In this document: in pieces, positions 56,111 through 64,000 of the stretch
Layout: each line of letters starts with the position of its first letter
Numbering within the stretch: position 1 is the stretch's first letter
DNA from: Planktomarina temperata RCA23
GTDB taxonomy: Bacteria; Pseudomonadota; Alphaproteobacteria; Rhodobacterales; Rhodobacteraceae
NCBI RefSeq assembly: GCF_000738435.1
Contig: NZ_CP003984.1
Span: 1,612,001-1,676,000 of the forward strand
Direction of reading: 5' to 3'
DNA: 64,000 nucleotides
The notes under the pieces: model-generated
Told to the model about the DNA's origin: nothing
The model's input: only the letters and a program-made list of their open reading frames with translations
Database searches by the model: none
Position numbers and translations under genes: made by a program

Positions 56111-58501
56111 TTATAACAAGGGCTCCAACAGACGTTTGGCAGGACGCAATTGGCCTAGAATTTCAATTTCAGCCTGCAAGTCATCCGTCACCTCAGCGCG
56201 GGGCACCAAGGCAAAGGCGATGGATTTTTCGGCATGATGCGAATAGCCGCCGGAGGTGCAAAATCCCTGAACCGTTCCGTTGATAAACACCGGCTCATAG
56301 GCCACGGCGTCCGCATCATGCGCGTCCACTTCGAAGATCACCAATTGACGCTCTGGCGGGGTGAGACGTTCGGCTTCCGCAGCGCTACGTCCGATGAAAT
56401 CCACATTTTTGCGGAAGGCTATGAACCGATCAAGACCGGTTTCAGCGGCGGTGTAATCGGGTGAAAATTCCGAAAGCCAAGAGCCGAAGAAACGATCCAA
56501 GCGCAGGGACATCATCGCGCGCATGCCGAAAGGGGTCATGCCATGCGGCTTCCCGGCTTCCCATAGTCTGTCCCAGAGCGCCCTTTGGGCCATGGGGTCA
56601 CAATAGAGCTCAAAGCCATGATCGCCCGTATAGCTCACCTGTTGCACAAGACAAGCTGTGGCGCCGACCACCAGCTCTTTGACATCAAGGAACTTAATAT
56701 CGGCCACATTGGCCGTGGTGCAGGCCTGCAGCACCTCTGCCGCCTTCGGCCCGGCAATTTGAAAGCCAGTGCGTTGATCGGAGATGTTTTGCAGCGTGAC
56801 GCCAGGCTCCATATTCTGTTCGAACCAGCGCTGGTGATAGGCCTGACTGCCGTAGCTGGCGGTCAGTTGGAACAGGCCTTCGCGGATACAAGAAACGGTG
56901 AAATCACCGATAAGCTTACCCTTTGGCGAAAGCATGGGCGTGAGCGAGAGGCGGCCGGCTTGCGGAATTCGCCCCGCCATGATCCGGTCGAGCCAGGCGC
57001 GCGCATGGGCGCCACTGACCAAGAATTTTGAGAAATTATGCACTTCATTGATGCCAACGCTGCGGCGCACGGCCTTGACCTCGCGTTTCACCGCATCCCA
57101 AGCGTTCGACCTGCGGAAGGAAGGGGTCTCAAAATCAGGCTCGCCATTTTGGGCAAAATAATTCGGCACTTCGAGCCCAAATTGCGCGCCCCAGACAGCG
57201 CCCATGGCGCTGAAATGGTCATACATCGGGGTGCGGCGCAGGCCGCGGGCGGCGGGCAGCTCTTCATTGGGGTAGCTGACAGAGAAACGCCGTTGATAAT
57301 TCTCAACGACCTTTGGCACCGTATAGCCCGGCGTTATCCATGCGCCAAAGCGGGCGCAATCCATGGCGAAGACATCGCGCTCCGGCTCGCCTTCCACCAT
57401 CCATTGCGCCAGCGTCAGGCCAACGCCGCCGCCTTGGCTGAAGCCCGCCATGACAGCACAGGCGGACCAATAATTGCGCATCCCGGGCACTGGCCCCACC
57501 AGAGGGTTGCCGTCGGGGGCGAAGGTGAAGGGGCCGTGGATCACGGATTTCACCCCGGCCTTTTCAAGCGCTGGGAACCGCCGATAGGCAAAGGCGATGC
57601 TGTCTTCGATCTTGTCAAAGTCATTGGCCAAGAGCTCGTGGCCAAAGTCCCAAGGCGTGCCGTTTACAGCCCAAGGACGGCAGGGCTGTTCGTAAAATCC
57701 GATGCAAAGGCCGCGACCTTCTTGGCGCAGATAGCTTTCTCCTGCGGGATCCATCACATGGGGATGCTCGCCGCCTGCGTCAATCATATCTGCAATCTGG
57801 GGAACCTCTTCAGTGACAAGATATTGATGCTCCATCGGTAAAAGTGGGAAATAGACGCCCGCCATGGCGCCCACCTCACGCGCCCAAAGGCCGGCGGCAT
57901 TCACAATATGCTCTGCGTGCACAGTGCCTTTATCTGTCACCAGATCCCAAGTGCCATCGGCGCGCTGCGTGGTGGAGAGGACTTTGCAATGGGTCTCAAT
58001 ATGCGCCCCGCCCATTCTAGCGGCCTTAGCATAGGCATGGGTTGTGCCCGATGGGTCGAGATGCCCATCAAGCGGATCATACAGCCCGCCGATGATCCCC
58101 TCAATATTGGTCACCGGGGCTATTTTTACGATCTCGTCAGGGCCGATGATCTCTGTCTCTAGTCCCATATAGCGGTGTTTGGCACGCTCTGCGACCAGCA
58201 TATCAAACCGGTCTTGATTGTCTGCCAGCGTCACGCCGCCCACATGATGCAGACCACAAGACATGCCAGTGATTGCTTCGAGTTCCCTGTAAAGCTTGAT
58301 GGTATAGCCCTGTAGCGCCGCCATATTGGTGTCACCATTGAGCGTATGAAATCCGCCGGCCGCATGCCATGTGGACCCCGAGGTCAACTCAGAGCGTTCG
58401 AGCAGCATCACATCAGACCAGCCAAGTTTGGTCAGATGGTACAAAACCGAACATCCGACGACGCCTCCGCCGATAATTGCGACTCGGGTGGTGGTTTTCA
58501 T
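56111..58501 (-). CDS. Dimethylglycine/sarcosine dehydrogenase-like flavoenzyme
   Basis: This 796-residue two-module enzyme has an N-terminal FAD domain, VAIIGGGVVGCSVLYHLT, with STWHAAGGFH (the histidine that carries covalent flavin in DMGDH relatives). The DAO fold runs to about residue 400. A C-terminal GcvT-like folate-binding module starts near 430 (RRTPMYDHF and later GDHGFELYC). The family demethylates N-methylated glycines, passing one-carbon units to tetrahydrofolate. A close paralogue lies divergently 233 bases away. The specific amine is not predictable. Confidence 0.88.
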   Translation of the reverse strand: MKTTTRVAIIGGGVVGCSVLYHLTKLGWSDVMLLERSELTSGSTWHAAGGFHTLNGDTNMAALQGYTIKLYRELEAITGMSCGLHHVGGVTLADNQDRFDMLVAERAKHRYMGLETEIIGPDEIVKIAPVTNIEGIIGGLYDPLDGHLDPSGTTHAYAKAARMGGAHIETHCKVLSTTQRADGTWDLVTDKGTVHAEHIVNAAGLWAREVGAMAGVYFPLLPMEHQYLVTEEVPQIADMIDAGGEHPHVMDPAGESYLRQEGRGLCIGFYEQPCRPWAVNGTPWDFGHELLANDFDKIEDSIAFAYRRFPALEKAGVKSVIHGPFTFAPDGNPLVGPVPGMRNYWSACAVMAGFSQGGGVGLTLAQWMVEGEPERDVFAMDCARFGAWITPGYTVPKVVENYQRRFSVSYPNEELPAARGLRRTPMYDHFSAMGAVWGAQFGLEVPNYFAQNGEPDFETPSFRRSNAWDAVKREVKAVRRSVGINEVHNFSKFLVSGAHARAWLDRIMAGRIPQAGRLSLTPMLSPKGKLIGDFTVSCIREGLFQLTASYGSQAYHQRWFEQNMEPGVTLQNISDQRTGFQIAGPKAAEVLQACTTANVADIKFLDVKELVVGATACLVQQVSYTGDHGFELYCDPMAQRALWDRLWEAGKPHGMTPFGMRAMMSLRLDRFFGSWLSEFSPDYTAAETGLDRFIAFRKNVDFIGRSAAEAERLTPPERQLVIFEVDAHDADAVAYEPVFINGTVQGFCTSGGYSHHAEKSIAFALVPRAEVTDDLQAEIEILGQLRPAKRLLEPLL

Positions 58502-58734
58502 GATAGGTCTCCTGCTGCTGTGTTGGGCAGATTATGGCGGGGATAGGGGTAAAAGAATAGCAGTTCCCGACATAAAACGGCCAAAATTTTCGGAGGCGGC
58601 TATGGAGCTCAGTTTGAATTGTCCGAGAAGTGATCAGATGGTTCAAATCAGACATAGGATGTCGCCTTGGGGCAATGGTCATCCCGAGGCATTGCCGATA
58701 CTCTATGCGAGAGAATTTAAAGAAAGTGCCGAAA

Positions 58735-61146
58735 ATGCGGACCCATGCTCAAGCAGTTGTAATCGGTGGCGGTGTCATTGGTTGTTCTATACTTTATCAT
58801 CTGACCAAATTGGGCTGGAGTGATGTGGTTCTGTTGGAACGCGACGAGCTGACGTCCGGTTCGACATGGCATGCGGCGGCGAATATTCACGGGCTGCATG
58901 ACAGCACCAATATCAGCCGTATCCAACACTACACGATGAACCTTTACACTGAGCTGGAAGCCGAGACCGGACAAAGCTGCGGCGTGTTTCAGCCCGGAAG
59001 CCTCTATCTGGCCCAAACAGAAAACCGGGAACATCAACTGCGTCTTCAGGCGGCTAAGGCCAAATTCTACGGCATGAACTTTCACGAGGTCAGCCGCGAG
59101 GAGGCGGAGCGGCTGCATCCTTTGGTCAATTATGACGGGGTGCGCTGCATCATGTTTGAACCTGATGGCGGCAATGTTGATCCCTCAGGTGTCACCCATG
59201 CCTATGCGGCCGGCGCGCGGGCGCGGGGTGCGGAAATTCATCGCTTCACCCCGGTGATGGGGACAGAGGCCCAGGCCGATGGCAGCTGGATTGTGCGCAC
59301 CCCGAAGGGCGATATTCACACGCAATGGGTGGTCAATGCCGCCGGTCTCTGGGGGCGCGAGGTGGCCGCGATGGCCGGCATTACCTTGCCGCTTCAGCCA
59401 ACAGAGCATCAATATTTCGTGACCGAAAGCATTCCAGAGGTGGCCGCGATGAGCCAGCGCCTGCCGTCGGTTGCGGATCGTGATGGCGAATATTATCTGC
59501 GCCAAGAGGGGCAGGGGCTTTTGATTGGCGCCTATGAAAAGGATATGCGGTTTTGGGCCGAAGAAGGCACGCCGCTTGATTTCGCCCATGAACTTTTTGC
59601 CGATGACTTAGACCGGATCGAAGACAATATGATGCGTGCCATTGATCGCGTGCCTGCCGTCGGCACAGCTGGGATCAAACGCGTGATTAATGGGCCGATG
59701 ATCTGGTCACCCGACAGCAATGTATTGTTTGGCCCGCATCCCGATTTGACAAACTATTTCTGCTGTAATGGGATCATCCCTGGTTTTAGCCAATCGGGCG
59801 GTATGGGTTTGATGTCGGCGCAATGGATGGTGGAGGGCGAAAGCCAATATGATATGTTCGCTTGGGATGTCGCGCGTTTTGGCGACTGGGCCGATAAGGC
59901 CTTTACCAAGGCGCGGGTGGGCGATCAATATGCCAAGCGTTTTGCGATCCATTTTCCCAATGAAGAGCGCGATGCTGGCCGGCCTGTCCGCACCCGCCCG
60001 GCCCATGCTTTGCAAACGACCCTTGGCGGCGTGTTTGGGCTGAACTACGGCTGGGAGCATGTGCAGTGGTTTGCCGATCACCCCGGCGCCAAGGACACAA
60101 ATGGCTTCACCCGGCAAAATTGGTTCGAGCCCGTGGGCCGCGAATGCCGCATGCTGCGCAATACGGCTGGGATCATAGATATTTCGAATTTCGCCAAATA
60201 TCGCGTCTGTGGCGGGCAGGCGGAGGCGTGGCTCAACGCCGTCTTCGCCAATAAGATGCCCAAGGCGGTGGGCCGCTCTTGCCTGACGCCTTTGATCGGT
60301 GTGCGCGGGGGGATTGCTGGGGATTTCACAGTAACGCGCTTGGCCGAAGATGAATTTATGATCATCGGCTCGGGCATGGCCGAACGCTATCATCAGCGGT
60401 TCTGGAAGATGGTTCCGATGCCTGCAGGTGTGAGCTTTGAAAGCCTGACCGAAGCGCTTTGCGGCTTTAATGTCGCGGGGCCAAAATCTCGCGCATTGCT
60501 GCAGCGTCTGACGAATACGTCGCTGGCCACCGAGGATTTCCCCTTCATGCGATCCAAGCGTATTGAGCTGGCCGGCGTGGACTGCGTCGCGCTGCGGGTC
60601 TCTTTCACCGGGGATTTGGGCTGGGAGCTGCATTGCAACACAGAAGACCAGTTGCGGCTCTATGAGGCCCTGCTGGACTGCGCGAAAGACTTTGACGCAG
60701 GCCCTGTCGGGGCCCGTGCATTAATGAGCCTTCGCGTGGAAAAAGGCTACGGCTCTTGGTCGCGGGAATATAGCCCGGAATATTGGCCGCAGGAGGTTGG
60801 TCTGGCGGGCTTGATCAAGCTAGACAAGGATTTTCTGCATAAAGAGGCCTATCTTGCCATCAAAGATAAAGACCCGCGCGAGCGGCTTTGCATCGTTGAG
60901 ATCCTGGCGCCAGATCATGCCGATGCCACGGGCGGTGAACCCATTTTTGACAAGGCTGGAGCGGGTGTTGGACGGGTGACATCCGGCACCTATGGCTATG
61001 GGGTGAATAAGTCCCTGGCGCTGTGTTACCTGAAAAATGTGACAGCGGGTGATGAGCTGGATGTTATGATCTTGGGAAAACCGCATCATGCGATTGTTCT
61101 GCCCGAAGCCCCCTTTGATCCGAAGGGGGAAAAATTGCGGGCCTAG
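58735..61146 (+). CDS. Dimethylglycine/sarcosine dehydrogenase-like flavoenzyme, second paralogue
   Basis: From ATG at 58735 this 803-residue protein shares layout and motifs with the divergent neighbour: AVVIGGGVIGCSILYHLTKLGWSDVV matches it almost residue for residue, and TSGSTWHAA conserves the flavin histidine. Next to it the paralogue has GGFH but this protein has ANIH. The folate module includes FTGDLGWELHCN. ATG at 58705 and further upstream are alternatives. The pair probably handles two related methylated amines. Confidence 0.88.
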   Translation: MRTHAQAVVIGGGVIGCSILYHLTKLGWSDVVLLERDELTSGSTWHAAANIHGLHDSTNISRIQHYTMNLYTELEAETGQSCGVFQPGSLYLAQTENREHQLRLQAAKAKFYGMNFHEVSREEAERLHPLVNYDGVRCIMFEPDGGNVDPSGVTHAYAAGARARGAEIHRFTPVMGTEAQADGSWIVRTPKGDIHTQWVVNAAGLWGREVAAMAGITLPLQPTEHQYFVTESIPEVAAMSQRLPSVADRDGEYYLRQEGQGLLIGAYEKDMRFWAEEGTPLDFAHELFADDLDRIEDNMMRAIDRVPAVGTAGIKRVINGPMIWSPDSNVLFGPHPDLTNYFCCNGIIPGFSQSGGMGLMSAQWMVEGESQYDMFAWDVARFGDWADKAFTKARVGDQYAKRFAIHFPNEERDAGRPVRTRPAHALQTTLGGVFGLNYGWEHVQWFADHPGAKDTNGFTRQNWFEPVGRECRMLRNTAGIIDISNFAKYRVCGGQAEAWLNAVFANKMPKAVGRSCLTPLIGVRGGIAGDFTVTRLAEDEFMIIGSGMAERYHQRFWKMVPMPAGVSFESLTEALCGFNVAGPKSRALLQRLTNTSLATEDFPFMRSKRIELAGVDCVALRVSFTGDLGWELHCNTEDQLRLYEALLDCAKDFDAGPVGARALMSLRVEKGYGSWSREYSPEYWPQEVGLAGLIKLDKDFLHKEAYLAIKDKDPRERLCIVEILAPDHADATGGEPIFDKAGAGVGRVTSGTYGYGVNKSLALCYLKNVTAGDELDVMILGKPHHAIVLPEAPFDPKGEKLRA

Positions 61147-61148
61147 CT

Positions 61149-61907
61149 CTAGATTGAACCGCCTTCGACCATAAAGTTTTGCGCCGAACAGGCCGCAGAA
61201 TCGTCTGAGGCGAGAAAAAGCACCATTCGGGCGACATATACAGGATCGATGGGATCGGGCAGGCATTGGCGGTCGATTTGCTTGGCGAGGGCTTCGGGAG
61301 TGACCCAAAGCTGTTTTTGTCGCTCGGTCATAATCCAACCCGGCACCACTGTATTGACCCGAATGCGATGATCGCCCAGATCGCGGGCCATGGTACGGGT
61401 CAGCCCATGCACGGCCGCTTTGGCGGTGGTATAGGCCGGAAAGCCGCCACCGGCTTCCCACCAAGAATTTGATCCCATGTTGATAATCGAGCCACCGCCG
61501 GCCGCGATCATCCCATCGGCGACGGCCTGAATGGCGAAAAACATATGGCGCAGATTATTATTTTGCCGCTCATCCCAATATTCAGGTGTCACCTCGCGCC
61601 AATCATGTCGGTCATCGCGCGCAGCATTGTTGACCAAGATCTCCGCTGGTCCAAGGGCTTCCACCAATTGGGCAAAGGCGGCTTTCAGCGCTTCAATATC
61701 GCGCAGATCACAGGGTGCAAAGCCATGCGTGCCCTCCAGCTTGGCCAAAAGCGCCTCTGATCCTGCAACATCCATATCAACAAAACCAACCTTGGCGCCC
61801 TGCTTGGCAAAGGCAGTGACGATCTCAGCACCGATGCCCGATGCGCCGCCGGTTACAAACACAGTTTTGCCGCTCAGGCTGGGGTAATTGGCAAATTTTT
61901 CGCGCAT
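61149..61907 (-). CDS. Short-chain dehydrogenase/reductase
   Basis: From ATG at 61907 (AGGAAAGAG upstream) the product is a 252-residue classical SDR. It has the NAD(P) motif TGGASGIGAEIV, DMD acidic at the end of beta 2 (favouring NAD+), LVNNAARDD, the catalytic Ser in NMGSNSWWEAGG and the YTTAKAAVHG Tyr-Lys pair, then the NTVVPGWIMT segment. The substrate is unknown, possibly a sugar or hydroxyacid. It converges on the flavoenzyme gene, two bases apart. The upstream frame to 62075 lacks support. Confidence 0.88.
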   Translation of the reverse strand: MREKFANYPSLSGKTVFVTGGASGIGAEIVTAFAKQGAKVGFVDMDVAGSEALLAKLEGTHGFAPCDLRDIEALKAAFAQLVEALGPAEILVNNAARDDRHDWREVTPEYWDERQNNNLRHMFFAIQAVADGMIAAGGGSIINMGSNSWWEAGGGFPAYTTAKAAVHGLTRTMARDLGDHRIRVNTVVPGWIMTERQKQLWVTPEALAKQIDRQCLPDPIDPVYVARMVLFLASDDSAACSAQNFMVEGGSI

Positions 61908-62073
61908 TTGGGGCTCTTTCCTGTCTTGGTCTGGGGTGAACATGTCTTCTTGCCGCCCGATATGCAATCCCTTCCCGCGGGCCAATCGTTCATTTTGCAG
62001 CCCGTCCGAAAAGCAGTTGCTCGACACCCTATAACAGGTTAGCCACTGGCAACTTACATGAGGAAATTTCGGC

Positions 62074-62460
62074 ATGATTACCGCATTCTACGCTGCTCTC
62101 TTGGGCCTGTTTTTCACCGTTTTGACGCTTCGGGTTTTGGCGTTACGGGGCGTTACACCTTTGAAATGGCTGGCCTTCAACAATTTTGGAGCGCAAGCGC
62201 TCGAGCGTTCCGTGCGGGCGCATGGCAACTTTATTGAATATGTCCCAATGGTTTTGCTGATGATGTATTTCGCAGAGGTCGCAGAGCTCTCAGCGCTGCG
62301 GCTTCACATCACAGGGACAATGCTTTTGCTGGGGCGTGTCATGCACGGGATTTGCTTTGGGTTTCTCGAGTTTAACATGCCGCTACGGTTTGGCGGTATG
62401 GTGCTGACGCTTTTGGCTTTAATCAATATTTCAGTGAGTCTGCTGGTCGTGGCGCTCTAG
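62074..62460 (+). CDS. MAPEG-family membrane protein
   Basis: This 128-residue protein with four hydrophobic segments has the MAPEG pattern: LRVLALRGVTPLKW with a FNNFGAQALERSVRAHGNFIEYVPMVLL stretch over residues 40-70 containing the RAHGN motif. MAPEG proteins are membrane glutathione-dependent enzymes of lipid and detoxification chemistry. In bacteria the substrate is mostly unknown. It converges on a TetR gene nine bases away. Confidence 0.85.
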   Translation: MITAFYAALLGLFFTVLTLRVLALRGVTPLKWLAFNNFGAQALERSVRAHGNFIEYVPMVLLMMYFAEVAELSALRLHITGTMLLLGRVMHGICFGFLEFNMPLRFGGMVLTLLALINISVSLLVVAL

Positions 62461-62469
62461 TGGGATCTA

Positions 62470-63087
62470 TCAATCTGGGGCAATAAGGCCCAAACCACGC
62501 AGATAAATACCCATGCCGCTTTCCAGCAGTTGTTCAGGTGGAAAGGGGCTGCGCCCACCCGGTGCGCCGCGGGCAAACAGCTCGACCACCCCATGGCTCA
62601 GCGCCCAGATATGGGCGGCAAACATCTGTGGTGGCGGGCGTTTCTCGGCTGGGATATTCTTGCTCAGCTCCACTGCCGCAGCTTGCAAAACCTTTTGCGC
62701 CTCCATTGCGGCCTGGTTGAGCTCAGGGCTGCGCTGAAGCGGCAGGCCACTTTCAAACATAGCGACGTAATGGCCGCGGTACGCGCGGGCAAAATCCAAA
62801 TAAGCCCGGCCCGCCGCCTCAAAGGCACGAAGCGCGTTGGGTTGCCCGTCATTATAGGCCGTTTCCATGCGCTCGGCAAAAATGCCAAAGCCTTGCAACG
62901 CCACCTCAGCAATCAGGTCCTCGCGGCCCTCGAAATGGCGATAGACGGCGGCGGGTGTGACGCCGGCATTTTTGGCCGCCTCCGAAAGGGTAAAGCCGGT
63001 TGGGCCCTTTGTTTCAATGAGCACCAGCGCAGCATCCACCAAAGCTTGACGCAGGTTGCCGTGATGATATCTGCGTTTTTGCATCAT
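62470..63087 (-). CDS. TetR/AcrR-family transcriptional regulator
   Basis: This 205-residue protein has an N-terminal TetR helix-turn-helix (FTLSEAAKNAGVTPAAVYRH at residues 32-51) and a helical ligand-binding C-terminal domain of the WHG type (WALSHGVVELFARGAPGG). It probably represses a nearby or divergent gene; the metA upstream region and MAPEG are candidates. Ligand unknown. Confidence 0.88.
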   Translation of the reverse strand: MMQKRRYHHGNLRQALVDAALVLIETKGPTGFTLSEAAKNAGVTPAAVYRHFEGREDLIAEVALQGFGIFAERMETAYNDGQPNALRAFEAAGRAYLDFARAYRGHYVAMFESGLPLQRSPELNQAAMEAQKVLQAAAVELSKNIPAEKRPPPQMFAAHIWALSHGVVELFARGAPGGRSPFPPEQLLESGMGIYLRGLGLIAPD

Positions 63088-63136
63088 TGATCCGATCCAC
63101 CTTCGCCCAATTGGGCAGGGTTGCAGTATTCAGACT

Positions 63137-64000
63137 CTAGCGGCCTATCGCATTGCGATCAAAGGGCGTTGTCTGGTAGATTTCATTGATCCAGTTGCCA
63201 TAAAGAAGATGCGCATGCGAGCGCCAGCGGTTCAGCGGCGTTTGGCTTGGATCATCGCCTGGATAATAATGACCTGGAATGTTGATTGGGGTGCCATTGG
63301 CGATGTCGCGATCATATTCCTGTTTCAGCGTATTGCTATCATATTCAAAATGATTGAACAGATAGAGTGCATGATGGGCGGGATCCTCGACCAAACAAGG
63401 ACCTGTCTCGCTCGACCCAAGCAGGGTTTTGAGACCCGGCACAGCGGCAATTTCATCCTGTTTCATCTCTGTCCAGCGGCTGACCGGTACCACGAAATCA
63501 TCCGAAAACCCACGCAAATAAGGCGAGGAGGGGTCCAGGTTTTGATGTCGAAAACAGCCAAAAGCCTTTTGCGGCAAATCATGTTTTTTCACCCCATGCA
63601 GGTGATTGATCATCGCCATGCCGCCCCAGCAGACCCCCAAAGTGGCATGCACATGGCTTTGCGTCCATTCCATCACCTCGACCATTTCGGGCCAATAGGT
63701 GACGTCTTGAAAATCCAAATGCTCAATCGGCGCGCCGGTGATGATCAGTCCATCAAATTTTTCATTCCGAACCGCGCTGAAGGGTTTATAAAATTGCTCC
63801 ATATGATCGGAGGAGGTGTTTTTTGTTTGGTGGCTCGTCATCCGCAAGAGGGTGAGTTCAATCTGCAACGGGGTGGCCCCGATGAGGCGGCCAAATTGAT
63901 TTTCCGTCTGAATTTTGAGCGGCATGAGGTTGAGCAATGCGATGCGGAGCGGACGGATGTCTTGGCGATCCGCCTGGCTGGGGTCCATGACCATCACGCC
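63137..64000 (-). CDS. metA: Homoserine O-acyltransferase (MetA family), 5' end cut by window edge
   Basis: MetA acylates homoserine for methionine synthesis. The frame stays open into the right edge, so about 20 N-terminal residues lie outside. Visible motifs are [33 protein letters not shown], the nucleophilic cysteine in [10 protein letters not shown], and the His-Glu part of [18 protein letters not shown]. Whether it uses acetyl- or succinyl-CoA cannot be read from motifs alone. It lies downstream of unknown sequence and ends 50 bases from the TetR start. Confidence 0.92.
   Translation of the reverse strand, partial: GVMVMDPSQADRQDIRPLRIALLNLMPLKIQTENQFGRLIGATPLQIELTLLRMTSHQTKNTSSDHMEQFYKPFSAVRNEKFDGLIITGAPIEHLDFQDVTYWPEMVEVMEWTQSHVHATLGVCWGGMAMINHLHGVKKHDLPQKAFGCFRHQNLDPSSPYLRGFSDDFVVPVSRWTEMKQDEIAAVPGLKTLLGSSETGPCLVEDPAHHALYLFNHFEYDSNTLKQEYDRDIANGTPINIPGHYYPGDDPSQTPLNRWRSHAHLLYGNWINEIYQTTPFDRNAIGR

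Noticed and set aside
59707-60633. A 308-residue minus-strand frame inside the second DMGDH-like gene
   Set aside because: Shadow of a coding strand with intact FAD and folate modules; its residues show no domain.

Overview
The window looks like a chromosomal segment of a marine alphaproteobacterium of the order Rhodobacterales (Roseobacter group). The grounds are the sciP-ctrA pair, the DUF882 / L,D-transpeptidase pair, lipid A synthesis through LpxI, the fused peptide-ABC ATPase, Hint-domain and Stealth proteins, and paired dimethylglycine-dehydrogenase-like genes. Base composition is moderate except for one clearly AT-rich patch at about 47.6-49.8 kb. The genus is not proven; an open-ocean roseobacter of the Planktomarina kind is only a guess.

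Layout. 0-7 kb: a Stealth-family sugar-phosphate transferase cut by the left edge, tRNA-Arg(CCG), a divergent peptidoglycan pair (DUF882 and L,D-transpeptidase), then lpxD with a dedicated acyl carrier protein and ketosynthase. 7-13.5 kb: a minus-strand operon (49-residue membrane protein, a conserved exported protein, xerD, CorC/HlyC-like transporter) divergent from aroK-aroB, then ssb. 13.7-20.2 kb: a peptide-type ABC importer on the minus strand. 20.5-33.2 kb: miaA, then the long envelope run pyrH-frr-uppS-cdsA-dxr-rseP-bamA-skp-fabZ-lpxA-lpxI-lpxB, which joins isoprenoid, phospholipid, outer-membrane protein and lipid A synthesis. 33.2-47.5 kb: mnmA, sciP and ctrA, ligA and recG, a Hint protein, a NifU-like scaffold, hisI, gluQ, a methyltransferase, trmFO, an enoyl-CoA hydratase/isomerase, a thioesterase and rplM-rpsI. 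47.6-49.9 kb: an AT-rich integrase remnant with a truncated ClpP-like gene beside tRNA-Ser(CGA). 50-61.9 kb: a GMC oxidoreductase, a tungstate-type ABC importer, a MocA-like nucleotidyltransferase, two divergent dimethylglycine-dehydrogenase-like flavoenzymes and an SDR dehydrogenase. 62-64 kb: a MAPEG protein, a TetR regulator and metA, which runs off the right edge.

Most of the window is ordinary core genome. The signals most worth a second look are these. An intergenic RNA at 7016-7101 can form two mutually exclusive folds upstream of an ialB-family gene. CtrA-box matches (TTAA-N7-TTAAC) occur at 20332 (promoter region of the peptide importer) and 41363 (upstream of the Hint gene), with a one-mismatch match at 34744 (between sciP and ctrA). 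The decayed integrase island carries evenly spaced GTAACA repeats. No CRISPR array, complete prophage or obviously unknown multigene system was seen.
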